DNA from: JAAFJM01 sp964529175
GTDB taxonomy: Bacteria > Bacteroidota > Bacteroidia > UKL13-3
NCBI GenBank assembly: GCA_964529175.1
Contig: CAZGVO010000006.1
Location: 62,001-126,000, forward strand
Direction: 5' to 3'
DNA length: 64,000 nt
Shown: one piece after another, positions 1 through 8,181 of the stretch
How positions within the stretch are numbered: the first letter of the stretch is position 1
Layout of the letters: the number at the start of each line of letters is the position of its first letter
The notes under the pieces: generated by a model
Told to the model about the DNA's origin: nothing
What the model saw: only the letters and a program-made list of their open reading frames with translations
Database searches by the model: none
Made by a program: the position numbers and the translations under genes

Positions 1-74
1 AAGTTTATTTTTTGATGCCATTGAGGCTCACTTTTTCCGCTAACTTCTGCTATTTGGTGAGTATTTTTAGCCAT
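1..74 (-). CDS. Partial hypothetical gene, 5' end only
   Basis: An ATG at 74 opens a minus-strand frame that reads MAKNTHQIAEVSGKSEPQWH and stays open to the left edge, so only about 24 residues are visible. It begins 17 bp after the stop of the DUF721 gene, so the two are probably co-transcribed. The N-terminus is hydrophilic with no signal peptide. Too little is present to name a family. Confidence 0.45.
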   Translation of the reverse strand, partial: MAKNTHQIAEVSGKSEPQWHQKIN

Positions 75-91
75 ATGTATTATAATGATAA

Positions 92-388
92 TTAACGAAT
101 TACAACATCTGTTATCAACTGTTGGTTCGATTCGGTATTAACCAAGGCCATAATTTTGCCACGTTGGTAATTTAGTTCATTACGTAGTGCATTCGATTCT
201 ATTTTTAAGTATAACACAGTACCTCTAAACTTTATTTCGGTGGTGTTTTTTGCTATCAAAGCGCCTACCAACTTTTCCCAATTATTTATAATATTCAATT
301 CGGCTAGTTTGGTATCTAAATGTTGGTCGTGTAAAAAATCTGAAATGGCATTTTTTAAGGTGTGTTCGTGCGATTTTTTAGGAATCAT
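92..388 (-). CDS. DUF721 / DciA-like protein
   Basis: A 98-residue protein with the DUF721 pattern: an N-terminal amphipathic stretch, a central NNWEKLVGALIAKNT motif and a following LYLKIESNALRNELNYQRGKI segment. DUF721 proteins are related to DciA, the loader of the replicative helicase DnaB found in bacteria without DnaC. Bacteroidota copies are short and correspond to the N-terminal nucleic-acid-binding half, as here. Family membership comes from the sequence pattern; a role in helicase loading is inferred from the family. A partial gene follows directly downstream. Confidence 0.75.
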   Translation of the reverse strand: MIPKKSHEHTLKNAISDFLHDQHLDTKLAELNIINNWEKLVGALIAKNTTEIKFRGTVLYLKIESNALRNELNYQRGKIMALVNTESNQQLITDVVIR

Positions 389-551
389 AATTTTGGCAAT
401 TGGGCAACAATTATACTTAATAAATTTCTATTTTGATAAGTTTAGCTTGCAGCTTTTGTGGTTTAAATGAGATAAGGTTTTTGCCTTCAAAACACGTGAG
501 CAGTAATTTTATTTAAATTTGTTATGAATAACTAGCTCAAAAACTGCAAAT

Positions 552-3497
552 TTGCAGTTCATTTTATCAGGTTTGAAAATAGTATTTAGTATTCATAAGC
601 AGTTTTTTATATTTATATTTTGTTTGGTATTGTTCTCTGAGTCAGCAGCTCAGGCAATTAATTGGAAAAAACAAAACGATTGGGTAGATAGTGTTTTTGC
701 TACTTTAACCCCCGACCAACAAATAGCACAGCTAATGATGATTGCTGCTTATAACACCAAAGATAAAATTCATGAAAAAGATGTGGAGTGCCATGTGCGC
801 GATATTGGGGTAGGAGGGCTTATATTTTTTAAAGGTTCACCTTCAAGGCAAGTAATGCTTACCAATCAATATCAAAAACTATCGAAAGTGCCTTTGTTAA
901 TTGGTATTGACGGTGAGTGGGGCTTGAGCATGAGGTTAGATAGCACACCTGTTTTTCCTAGGCATTTGGTATTTGGTAGTGCCAATAAAATTGAATTAAC
1001 CAAACAATTTGGCGTTTTAGTAGGCAAGCAATGCAAACGCATGGGTATTCATTTTAACTTTGCGCCCGATGCCGATATTAATAATAATATGGCCAATCCT
1101 GTTATTAACGATAGGAGTTTTGGTGAAAATAAATACATTGTTGCCAAAAATAGTATTGCTTACATGCAAGGCATGCAAAGCGAAAATATTTTAGCATCGG
1201 CCAAACATTTTCCAGGCCATGGCGATACCGAAAGCGATTCGCATTACGGTTTGCCTGTAATTAAAGGCAATCGTAAAAGGTTAGATAGTTTGGAACTATA
1301 TCCTTTTAAAGAATTGATTGATAATGGAATAGCGGCTATTATGACAGCTCATTTAGCAGTTCCAGCGCTTGATACCATGCCAAACTATGCTGCATCTATT
1401 TCAAAGCCCATTATTACTGATTTATTGCGCAATGAAATGGAGTTTGATGGCATCATAATTACCGATGCTTTAAATATGAAAGGCGTAAGTAGTTTTTATG
1501 CACCTGGTGAGGTAGCTGCCAAAGCCTTTGCTGCTGGTAACGATATTTTACTTTTTGTAGAAGATGTGCCAATGAGCATAGCCTATATCAAAGATTATAT
1601 AAAACGCGGTTTAATTACTTGGCAGCAAGTAGAGCGCAGTTGTAAAAAAATATTATTGGCTAAATATTGGTGTGGTTTAAATAAATATAAACCTATTGAA
1701 CCTAAAAACTTAACCAACGATTTAAATAGTTTTGAAAGCGAATTTTTGGTAAAAGAAGTAGTTAAAAACGCAGTGGTAGTTGCAAGAAATCACGATAAAA
1801 TTATTCCAATTCAAAATCCTGAAAAGTACAAAATAGCTTGTATCAATGTGGGCAATTCGCAGTTAAGCGATTTTCAAACACAATTGAATAATTACCTAAA
1901 AGCCGATTATTATGCCATTGATAAAAACGATAGGAAAGAAAATTTTGACAGCCTTTTATCTATTTCTGATTATTATAATTTGGTGATTGTTAGTTTACAC
2001 AATACCAGCCGTTTTGTGAGTCGTAACCTTGGTTTAACTCAAGTAGAAATCAACTTTGTACAAGCCTTGGGCAGGCGAAACAAGTGTATTTTAGTTAACA
2101 ATGGTAATCCATATATTTTACAGCATTTTGATATGTACAAAAATGTAATTGTAGCCTTTGAAGATTTACCATTGTATAACCAAATGGCGGCTCAAATTTT
2201 GTGTGGTGGTTTAGAAGCCAAAGGTAAATTGCCTGTTTCTGTACCTAATATGTATGCTTTAGGCAGTGGTTCAGAAACCGAAACTATAGGCAAGTTTGAA
2301 TACGTTTATCCTAACGAGGCTGAAGTTAATAATGCAAAAATGGAAAAAATTGATAGCATTGTTAACAGTGCTATAGCTTTAAAAGCCATGCCAGGATGCC
2401 AAGTTTTTGTGGCCAAAGAAGGTAAAGTAATTTATAATAAATCGTTTGGGTTTCATACTTACGATAGTTTAACTCCAGTAAAAAATAACCATGTGTACGA
2501 CATAGCATCTGTTACCAAAATATTGAGTACTACATTGGCTGTAATGAAATTATTTGAAGAGAAAAAAATTAAGTTAGATGATAAAATTGGGCTTTATTTA
2601 CCTTGGCTTAAAGATAGCAATAAAGAAGATTTAAAGATTAGTGATATACTTACTCATCAAGCAGGTTTGGTGCCGTTTATTCCTTTTTACAAAGCTACTT
2701 TATTGCCAAGTGGGCAATTAAATCCAATAGTTTATAGCGATACTTTTTCAACTGAATTTTCACTAAAGGTGGTCGATAATATTTATATCAATAAAAATTA
2801 CGAAAAGGTAATTTGGAAAACCATAGCTGATACTGAATTAAAAAAAGAAGGCCAATATGTTTATAGCGATTTAGGTTTTATGATGCTGCGCAAAATGGTT
2901 GAAACCATTACCAACAAAGACTTTGAAAGCTATTTACAAGAAAATTTTTATAAGCCACTTAATTTAGGAAGCATGGTTTATAATCCTATAAAAACCATTA
3001 ATTATAATTGGATAGTTCCTACCGAATACGATTCAGTATTTAGAAAACAACAAGTAAAAGGTTATGTACACGATCCTGCTGCAGCCATGTTGGGCGGTGT
3101 AAGTGGACATGCCGGCCTTTTTGCTACTGCTAACGATGTGGGCATTATTATGCAAATGTTGTTAAACAAAGGTGTTTATGCCGAACACCGTTTTTTAAAA
3201 GCAAGTACGGTTGAATTATTTACCAAAAAGTTTAGCAAAAATAGCCGCAGAGGTTTGGGTTTTGATAAACCAGAAACCGACCCAACCAAAGATAGTCCAA
3301 CTAGTAAAATGTGTAGCCCGGCCACTTTTGGCCACCAAGGTTTTACAGGTACTTGCACTTGGGTGGACCCTGAGTACGATTTGGTGTATGTGTTTTTAAG
3401 TAACCGTGTTTACCCTAGTGCTGATAACAAAAGATTAGGTGAATTAAGTGTGCGTTCAAAAATACAGGACATTATTTACGATGCCATTAAGAGGTAG
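552..3497 (+). CDS. Exported GH3 glycosidase fused to a serine beta-lactamase-like domain
   Basis: About 980 residues. A hydrophobic signal peptide precedes a GH3 N-terminal domain of NagZ type: KHFPGHGD...DSH near residues 218-231 (the His of DSH is the usual acid/base) and ITDALNMKG near 302-310, with the nucleophile Asp about 304. A GH3 C-terminal-like region follows to about 590. The last 390 residues are a class C beta-lactamase/esterase-like domain with SVTK (about 653-656), YSD (about 770) and GHQGFTGT (about 924-931). The likely substrate is cell-wall material with beta-N-acetylglucosamine plus a peptide or ester; this is inferred. No ATG starts the frame: TTG at 552 or 573 are the candidates, and 573 gives a more typical signal peptide. 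TAAATTTG at 514-521 resembles a -7 box. It appears monocistronic. Confidence 0.85.
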   Translation: MQFILSGLKIVFSIHKQFFIFIFCLVLFSESAAQAINWKKQNDWVDSVFATLTPDQQIAQLMMIAAYNTKDKIHEKDVECHVRDIGVGGLIFFKGSPSRQVMLTNQYQKLSKVPLLIGIDGEWGLSMRLDSTPVFPRHLVFGSANKIELTKQFGVLVGKQCKRMGIHFNFAPDADINNNMANPVINDRSFGENKYIVAKNSIAYMQGMQSENILASAKHFPGHGDTESDSHYGLPVIKGNRKRLDSLELYPFKELIDNGIAAIMTAHLAVPALDTMPNYAASISKPIITDLLRNEMEFDGIIITDALNMKGVSSFYAPGEVAAKAFAAGNDILLFVEDVPMSIAYIKDYIKRGLITWQQVERSCKKILLAKYWCGLNKYKPIEPKNLTNDLNSFESEFLVKEVVKNAVVVARNHDKIIPIQNPEKYKIACINVGNSQLSDFQTQLNNYLKADYYAIDKNDRKENFDSLLSISDYYNLVIVSLHNTSRFVSRNLGLTQVEINFVQALGRRNKCILVNNGNPYILQHFDMYKNVIVAFEDLPLYNQMAAQILCGGLEAKGKLPVSVPNMYALGSGSETETIGKFEYVYPNEAEVNNAKMEKIDSIVNSAIALKAMPGCQVFVAKEGKVIYNKSFGFHTYDSLTPVKNNHVYDIASVTKILSTTLAVMKLFEEKKIKLDDKIGLYLPWLKDSNKEDLKISDILTHQAGLVPFIPFYKATLLPSGQLNPIVYSDTFSTEFSLKVVDNIYINKNYEKVIWKTIADTELKKEGQYVYSDLGFMMLRKMVETITNKDFESYLQENFYKPLNLGSMVYNPIKTINYNWIVPTEYDSVFRKQQVKGYVHDPAAAMLGGVSGHAGLFATANDVGIIMQMLLNKGVYAEHRFLKASTVELFTKKFSKNSRRGLGFDKPETDPTKDSPTSKMCSPATFGHQGFTGTCTWVDPEYDLVYVFLSNRVYPSADNKRLGELSVRSKIQDIIYDAIKR

Positions 3498-3741
3498 TTT
3501 AACTTCAAAATTAATAAAAACCAATTTTTTTAAACTTTTTATAATAAAACTATTTTCCCTTTTTATTTCCGACTAACATGTCATAAGGTGTTTAGAGGTA
3601 TAAAATACGCCATTTAAATAGATTTTTTGTAAAAATCACTGATTTATTAAAACAAATTCATCAGAAGTATTTACTTCGAACCGTTATTACTTTAATTAAA
3701 ATTATTTAAAGGTTGGTATTTACAAAAAAGTATTGTTTGGT

Positions 3742-6700
3742 ATGAAAGTCTATTTATCCTTTGTTTTTATCTTGTTCTTAGTTTTTAAGGCAAAATCTCA
3801 ATCTCCTACAATTTCCTCATTTTCGCCATCAAGCGGTGCTGCAGGAACTCTAGTTACTATTAACGGAACAAATTTAGGAAGCCCAAGTGGTTTCTCTATT
3901 GGTTCGTCAAATGCAATAGTTGTGTCAAATGATGGTAGTACTTTAGTTGGAATGGTAATGCCTGGCGCGGGAACCGGAGTTGTATCTATTACTACCGCTG
4001 GAGGTACAGTAACTAGTAGCAGTAATTTTAGTTTAATATCTAGTTCTATGCCAAGTACACAGCAAGGTTCAAAGTTAATTGGTATTAGTAGTAGTTCAAA
4101 TGCACAACATGGTTTTTCTGTTGCAGTTAGTGCTGATGGTAATACTGCTATTGTAGGTGGGCCATATGACAATTCAAAAGGGGCTGCGTGGATTTATGTG
4201 CGAAGCGGAAATACATGGACTCAGCAAGGTTCAAAATTGGTTGGGTCAAATGCAACTACAAATGCAAACTATGGTTATTCTGTTGCTATAAGTGCTGATG
4301 GTAATACCGTTATTATTGGAGGAAGGTTAGATAACTCAAGTCGCGGTGCAGCTTGGATATTTACTCGAAGTAGTGGGGTTTGGACTCAGCAGGGAACTAA
4401 ACTAGTTGGGTCAAGTAGTGCAAGTGCACAACAAGGTACTTCTGTTGCTATAAGCGCTGATGGTAATACCGCAATAGTTGGAGGGCCAAATTTTGCTTCA
4501 TGGCAGGGTTATGTATGGGTTTATACGCGTAGTGGAGGAATTTGGACTGAACAAACTTCATTTGTTGGCACAGGAATCGAAAATTTGGGTCATTTTGGAA
4601 ATGCCGTTTCACTAAGTGCCGATGGAAATACGGCATTAATTGGTGGTGATTGGGATAATTATGGCAATGGGGCCGCTTGGATATTTACACGAAGTGGGAA
4701 CACTTGGAGCCAACAAGGTTCAAAACTAGTTGGAACTGATGGCAGCACCAGCACAAACCAAGGTTATTCAGCATGTTTAAGTGCTGATGGAAATACTGCT
4801 ATTATTGGTGGATTTGGTAATAATTCTGACCAAGGAGCGGCTTGGGTATTTACGCGCAGTGGCAGTACTTGGAGCCAACAGGGTACAAAACTAGTTGGAT
4901 CGGGCAACGTTGGAGCGGCCAAACAAGGAAATTCTGTTTCAGTAAATGCTGATGGAAATAGAGCTATGATAGGTGGTTTTGCCGATAATTCTAGTATTGG
5001 GGCTGCTTGGATTTTTACAAGGAGTGGTAGTACTTGGACTCAATCTAATAAATTGGTGGGTACTGGTAATTCGGGTAGTTCAGGGCAAGGTGTTTCTGTT
5101 TCGTTAAGTGCCGATGGGAGTACGGCAATAGCAGGTGGAAATTGGGATAATTCAAATCAAGGTGCAGCTTGGGTTTTTGCTCAAGGCCCTCCAACCATCA
5201 CTAGCGAAACATTTGTAATTAGCCCTTCAGGTTCAGCTACGAGTTATAATATTATAGCTAATAATTCACCGACTAGTTTTAACGCGTCTGGCTTACCTAC
5301 AGGTATGAGTCTCAATACAACTACAGGCGAAATTTCAATAAGTAACATTACTGCAATTGGTAGATACGTTATAACTTTATATGCAACCAATGCTGCTGGA
5401 ACAGGAACCGCTACACTTAATTATTATATTGCAAATGGTTGGATTGGAGGTACAGGCAATTGGAGTAACAATAGTAATTGGTCAGCAGGAACTGTGCCAA
5501 ATGGAAATGCAGATATTATAGTTTCTAATGGCACACCTACTTTAGATAATAATTTAGTTGTTCAGTCAGGAAATTTATTTATCATTAACGCTTCAGGGGC
5601 TTTGATTATAGCTGAAAATAAAGTGCTTATCATTGAAGGAACAGCAGATTTTGGTGGCAGGTCAGTAACAATTAAATCATCGGCCATTGGTACTGGTTCC
5701 ATTGGGCAAATTACAGGAACCTTAAACAATGCTAGTAATGTTACTGTAGAAAGATACGTAAGTGGTGCAGGAAGAAGGTGGAGATTTTTATCTTCTCCAG
5801 TTCAATCAGCAACTGTTGCCAATTGGATGACTCAATTTTATGTAACAGGTCCTGGTGATGGGGTAACTCTTGGTGCGCCTATGTCAACAGGTTGGCATAC
5901 TTCTAAAGCTAATATCGATTTCCCTAATAGTATTTTTGGTTCAGATCCTCGAAGTGTAAAAACCACATCAATAAGATTTTATAACGAATCAGCAACTGGA
6001 AACAATACTAATATTAATGCTGGTTGGGAAAATTTAACTGGAACAAATCAAGCATTAATTCCAGGTCAAGGCTTTAGAGTATTTATTAGAGGTAATATAG
6101 GAAATACTGGACAATTAGATGGTTCAGTTACCTCCCAGTCGCCAATTACCCTAGCTTTAACAGGCTCCATTAATCAGGGCAATGTTACACCAGCCATAAC
6201 TAAAAATACAATGGGCTGGAATTTAATAGGTAATCCTTATCCATGCTCCTATAATTTAAAGGCTCAATATGATGCTTCACTTATTGGTGATTTGAATAAT
6301 ATAGATGCTAATTATTATGTGTTTGATGCAAGTACCAATGGTTATAAAGGTTATAATCCTGCCGCGGCAAGTGGATTTGGAGCGGGTACTTTAACCAATG
6401 GCATTATTCCATCAGGAACGGCTTTTTTTATACAAGCTACAGGTAGTCCTACTTTTGTGTTTAAAGAAGTTTACAAAACAACAAGTTCACCGCTTACAGT
6501 TCATAAGTCGGTAACAGCTAATCAGTTTAGTATTATTTATTATAGAGATACAATTGAAAGTGACGAGTATATATTAAGTACTATGAAAGGGGCTACTTTA
6601 ATCAAAGATAGGTATGACATAAATAAACTAAGAAATGAGAACTTAAATTTGTCAAGTTATGGGATTGATAGCCAGCAATTAATGCTATCTTCTATACCGC

Positions 6701-7206
6701 CCATTGACGAGGAAACAAGAGTAAAATTAAATGTAGAAGCTACTGCAATAGGCACTTATAATTTTGATTTTAAAAACATGGATAATTTCCAAAGCGATAT
6801 TACAGTTCATTTATTTGATAGATATACCAACAAAACCATTGATGTTAGAAAAAATACTAAGTACACTTTTAGTATGGGGCCGGGTACCAATCAGTGGGGT
6901 AAAAACCGTTTTGAGTTAATTTTAAATATGGATAAAACAGGAATAAATGAGTTTAATGTATTAAACAAAACCCAAATGTTGGTTTACCCTAACCCTGCTA
7001 CCGATGTGTTAAACATTGATATTAGCAATAGCAGTTTCAAAAACTCAGAAATAGTGGTTTATAATATTTCGGGAACCGAAGTAATAAAAACCAATATGGC
7101 TAGCAATAGTGTACAATTGAACATTGAAACATTAAGCGCAGGAGTGTATTTTGTAAAAGTAAGTAACCAAAATGGTTTTAATAAAACAGTAAAATTTGTA
7201 AAATAG
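3742..7206 (+). CDS. T9SS-exported seven-repeat beta-propeller protein (cassette 1)
   Basis: 1154 residues from the ATG at 3742, which gives the signal peptide MKVYLSFVFILFLVFKAKSQ; a TTG three codons upstream is less likely. An IPT/TIG domain (about 20-105) is followed by seven repeats of about 55 residues. Each has SADGNTAIVGG...DN...GAAWIFTRSG...W.QQGSKLVG, consistent with a seven-bladed FG-GAP-like propeller (about 110-490). Then come an Ig/cadherin-like domain, a GNWSNNSNW linker and a long module containing WRFLSSPVQ, GWNLIGNPYPC and GIIPSGTAFFIQA. The C-terminus YPNPATD...GVYFVKV...KFVK is a T9SS type A sorting domain. Probably surface-attached or secreted; function unknown. From 6709 on, the DNA is identical to cassette 2, while the upstream module matches cassette 3. 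Confidence 0.9.
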   Translation: MKVYLSFVFILFLVFKAKSQSPTISSFSPSSGAAGTLVTINGTNLGSPSGFSIGSSNAIVVSNDGSTLVGMVMPGAGTGVVSITTAGGTVTSSSNFSLISSSMPSTQQGSKLIGISSSSNAQHGFSVAVSADGNTAIVGGPYDNSKGAAWIYVRSGNTWTQQGSKLVGSNATTNANYGYSVAISADGNTVIIGGRLDNSSRGAAWIFTRSSGVWTQQGTKLVGSSSASAQQGTSVAISADGNTAIVGGPNFASWQGYVWVYTRSGGIWTEQTSFVGTGIENLGHFGNAVSLSADGNTALIGGDWDNYGNGAAWIFTRSGNTWSQQGSKLVGTDGSTSTNQGYSACLSADGNTAIIGGFGNNSDQGAAWVFTRSGSTWSQQGTKLVGSGNVGAAKQGNSVSVNADGNRAMIGGFADNSSIGAAWIFTRSGSTWTQSNKLVGTGNSGSSGQGVSVSLSADGSTAIAGGNWDNSNQGAAWVFAQGPPTITSETFVISPSGSATSYNIIANNSPTSFNASGLPTGMSLNTTTGEISISNITAIGRYVITLYATNAAGTGTATLNYYIANGWIGGTGNWSNNSNWSAGTVPNGNADIIVSNGTPTLDNNLVVQSGNLFIINASGALIIAENKVLIIEGTADFGGRSVTIKSSAIGTGSIGQITGTLNNASNVTVERYVSGAGRRWRFLSSPVQSATVANWMTQFYVTGPGDGVTLGAPMSTGWHTSKANIDFPNSIFGSDPRSVKTTSIRFYNESATGNNTNINAGWENLTGTNQALIPGQGFRVFIRGNIGNTGQLDGSVTSQSPITLALTGSINQGNVTPAITKNTMGWNLIGNPYPCSYNLKAQYDASLIGDLNNIDANYYVFDASTNGYKGYNPAAASGFGAGTLTNGIIPSGTAFFIQATGSPTFVFKEVYKTTSSPLTVHKSVTANQFSIIYYRDTIESDEYILSTMKGATLIKDRYDINKLRNENLNLSSYGIDSQQLMLSSIPPIDEETRVKLNVEATAIGTYNFDFKNMDNFQSDITVHLFDRYTNKTIDVRKNTKYTFSMGPGTNQWGKNRFELILNMDKTGINEFNVLNKTQMLVYPNPATDVLNIDISNSSFKNSEIVVYNISGTEVIKTNMASNSVQLNIETLSAGVYFVKVSNQNGFNKTVKFVK

Positions 7207-7477
7207 ACGAAGTGGTCGTTGAGCGGAGCCGAAACGCACACTTCGTCTGAAAGCTTTCGGACTTTGCTCAGTGTCTATTAACCATTAACTAATCAACAAG
7301 ATGAAAAATATAACAAAAATAATAATGGCAGTAGCCATAGTAGTAGCAGTAAGTTTTGCAGCTAATGCACAACCAGGCAGTGGTTCTGGAGGATTTGATG
7401 ATGAACCGCAAGATGTGCCAGTAGATGGAGGAATAGTACTACTAGCAGCAGCGGGAGCTGCCTATGGGTATAAAAAA
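6709..7477. repeat. 769-bp perfect direct repeat, copy 1
   Basis: I compared this tract base by base with 13546-14314 and found no mismatch over 769 bp (offset 6837). It covers the last 165 codons or so of the large T9SS gene, the hairpin spacer and all but the end of the small gene. Identity begins at the GAGGAAACAAGAG codons and stops in the lysine codons of the small gene. Silent positions and the non-coding spacer are also identical, which points to recent duplication or gene conversion, not protein-level constraint. Confidence 0.97.
7205..7272. repeat. Intercistronic hairpin element of the dispersed GTTGAGCG family
   Basis: AGACGAAGTG at 7205-7214 pairs perfectly with CACTTCGTCT at 7239-7248. 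The loop carries GTTGAGCGGAGCCGAAAC, and GAAAGCTTTCGG and GCTCAGTGTCTATT follow. It lies between the large and small genes of cassette 1 and overlaps the stop codon. It has no U-tract, so it reads as a processing or stability hairpin or a mobile palindromic repeat more than a terminator. Related elements lie at 14042-14109, 24648-24716, 26435-26485 and 27489-27507. Confidence 0.75.
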
Positions 7478-7483
7478 GTTTAA
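7301..7483 (+). CDS. Tiny secreted protein with PVDGG...GAAYGYKK tail (cassette 1, shortened end)
   Basis: 60 residues: a signal peptide (MKNITKIIMAVAIVVAVSFAANA), a Gly/acidic linker (QPGSGSGGFDDEPQD) and a C-terminal hydrophobic segment VPVDGGIVLLAAAGAAYGYKKV. A hydrophobic stretch ending in basic residues is the layout of a C-terminal sorting signal. I recall a Bacteroidota motif of this kind catalogued as PID-CTERM, but cannot verify that here. It is identical to the cassette 2 protein up to the last residues. This copy ends KKV instead of KKLKK, apparently because one extra T creates an early TAA; the next frame would read KKVKK. It sits about 95 bp after a T9SS gene and is followed by a terminator. 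Confidence 0.8.
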   Translation: MKNITKIIMAVAIVVAVSFAANAQPGSGSGGFDDEPQDVPVDGGIVLLAAAGAAYGYKKV

Positions 7484-7495
7484 GAAGTAAAAGTT

Positions 7496-7525
7496 AAAGG
7501 AGGCAATGGAATTGCCTCCTTTTTA
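7496..7525 (+). terminator. Rho-independent terminator of cassette 1
   Basis: AAAGGAGGCAAT (7496-7507) pairs with ATTGCCTCCTTT (7511-7522) in a 12-bp perfect stem with a 3-nt loop, followed by T's. It lies 13 bp beyond the small-gene stop. Confidence 0.88.
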
Positions 7526-7614
7526 TTGATTTCCCATAATAAAAAATGCAAGGTAATTTTACAATTATTTAACCATACCAATTTATTTGGTTTTTTATAT
7601 TGCCTTCAGAACAT

Positions 7615-7884
7615 ATGAATATTTTAAGTTGGTATTTTATCGAAATAGAAAATAGGAATTCTAAAGATTTTGAAGTGTATTTAGCTACTTTAAAGCAATC
7701 GTCAAAAAAAATAAAGGTTAACTTTAGTGTTTATAAAAAATCTTCAACAGATGGATTGATTCATGGATATTATATTTCTGAGGAGGGCGATTACATATAT
7801 CAGTTTGTAATAAATAGATTTAACAAGTTACAAAAATGCATGGCGCCTTTAAACATTCTAAACTTGGCGGTGAAAATTTTTTAG
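7615..7884 (+). CDS. Small hypothetical protein
   Basis: An 89-residue frame from the ATG at 7615 (MNILSWYFIEIENRNSKDFE...); an earlier TTG at 7600 is in frame but less likely. The product is soluble and rich in aromatic and charged residues, with no signal peptide and no family I recognise. Base use is like the neighbouring genes, and its first codons follow the cassette 1 terminator, so it would need its own promoter. It may be real, but only the open frame supports it. Confidence 0.35.
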   Translation: MNILSWYFIEIENRNSKDFEVYLATLKQSSKKIKVNFSVYKKSSTDGLIHGYYISEEGDYIYQFVINRFNKLQKCMAPLNILNLAVKIF

Positions 7885-8027
7885 TAATTACACGCCTCAA
7901 AATTTATTTACTTCATTAATCTTCTAATTTATAAATGATACTGCTATTCAATAGCTATGGTATTGGTTTAATTATTAATATTAAACCTTAACAATTCTTT
8001 ATTATTATTACAAAATACAAATACATT

Positions 8028-8062
8028 AATGCTGTTTAATGTGTAAAAACAGCCATTGGTAA
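8028..8062 (+). promoter_or_regulatory. Shared upstream box of cassettes 2 and 3, copy 1
   Basis: A 35-bp segment ending ACAGCCATTGGTAA lies 120 bp upstream of the large gene of cassette 2. The same segment with 29 of 35 bases identical lies at 15918-15952, 123 bp upstream of the large gene of cassette 3. The surrounding leader DNA is much less similar, so the box is probably a conserved regulatory site. I do not recognise the binding protein. Confidence 0.5.
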
Positions 8063-8181
8063 TGACTGAATGTTAAATAATTATCGCTTTCCTACAATTA
8101 ATTATTAGTTAACAATTAAAAAACACTCAAAAATTTTCTTTGTGCTACTTATAAAAGTATAAAAACAAATAAGGCATAATT

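Noticed and set aside
3798..4172. Minus-strand frames inside the T9SS genes (for example 124 aa here and 121 aa at 20232-20597)
   Set aside because: They are antisense to clearly coding repeats, and their rich Val/Pro composition is the mirror of Thr/Ser/Gly-rich genes. No independent signal supports them.
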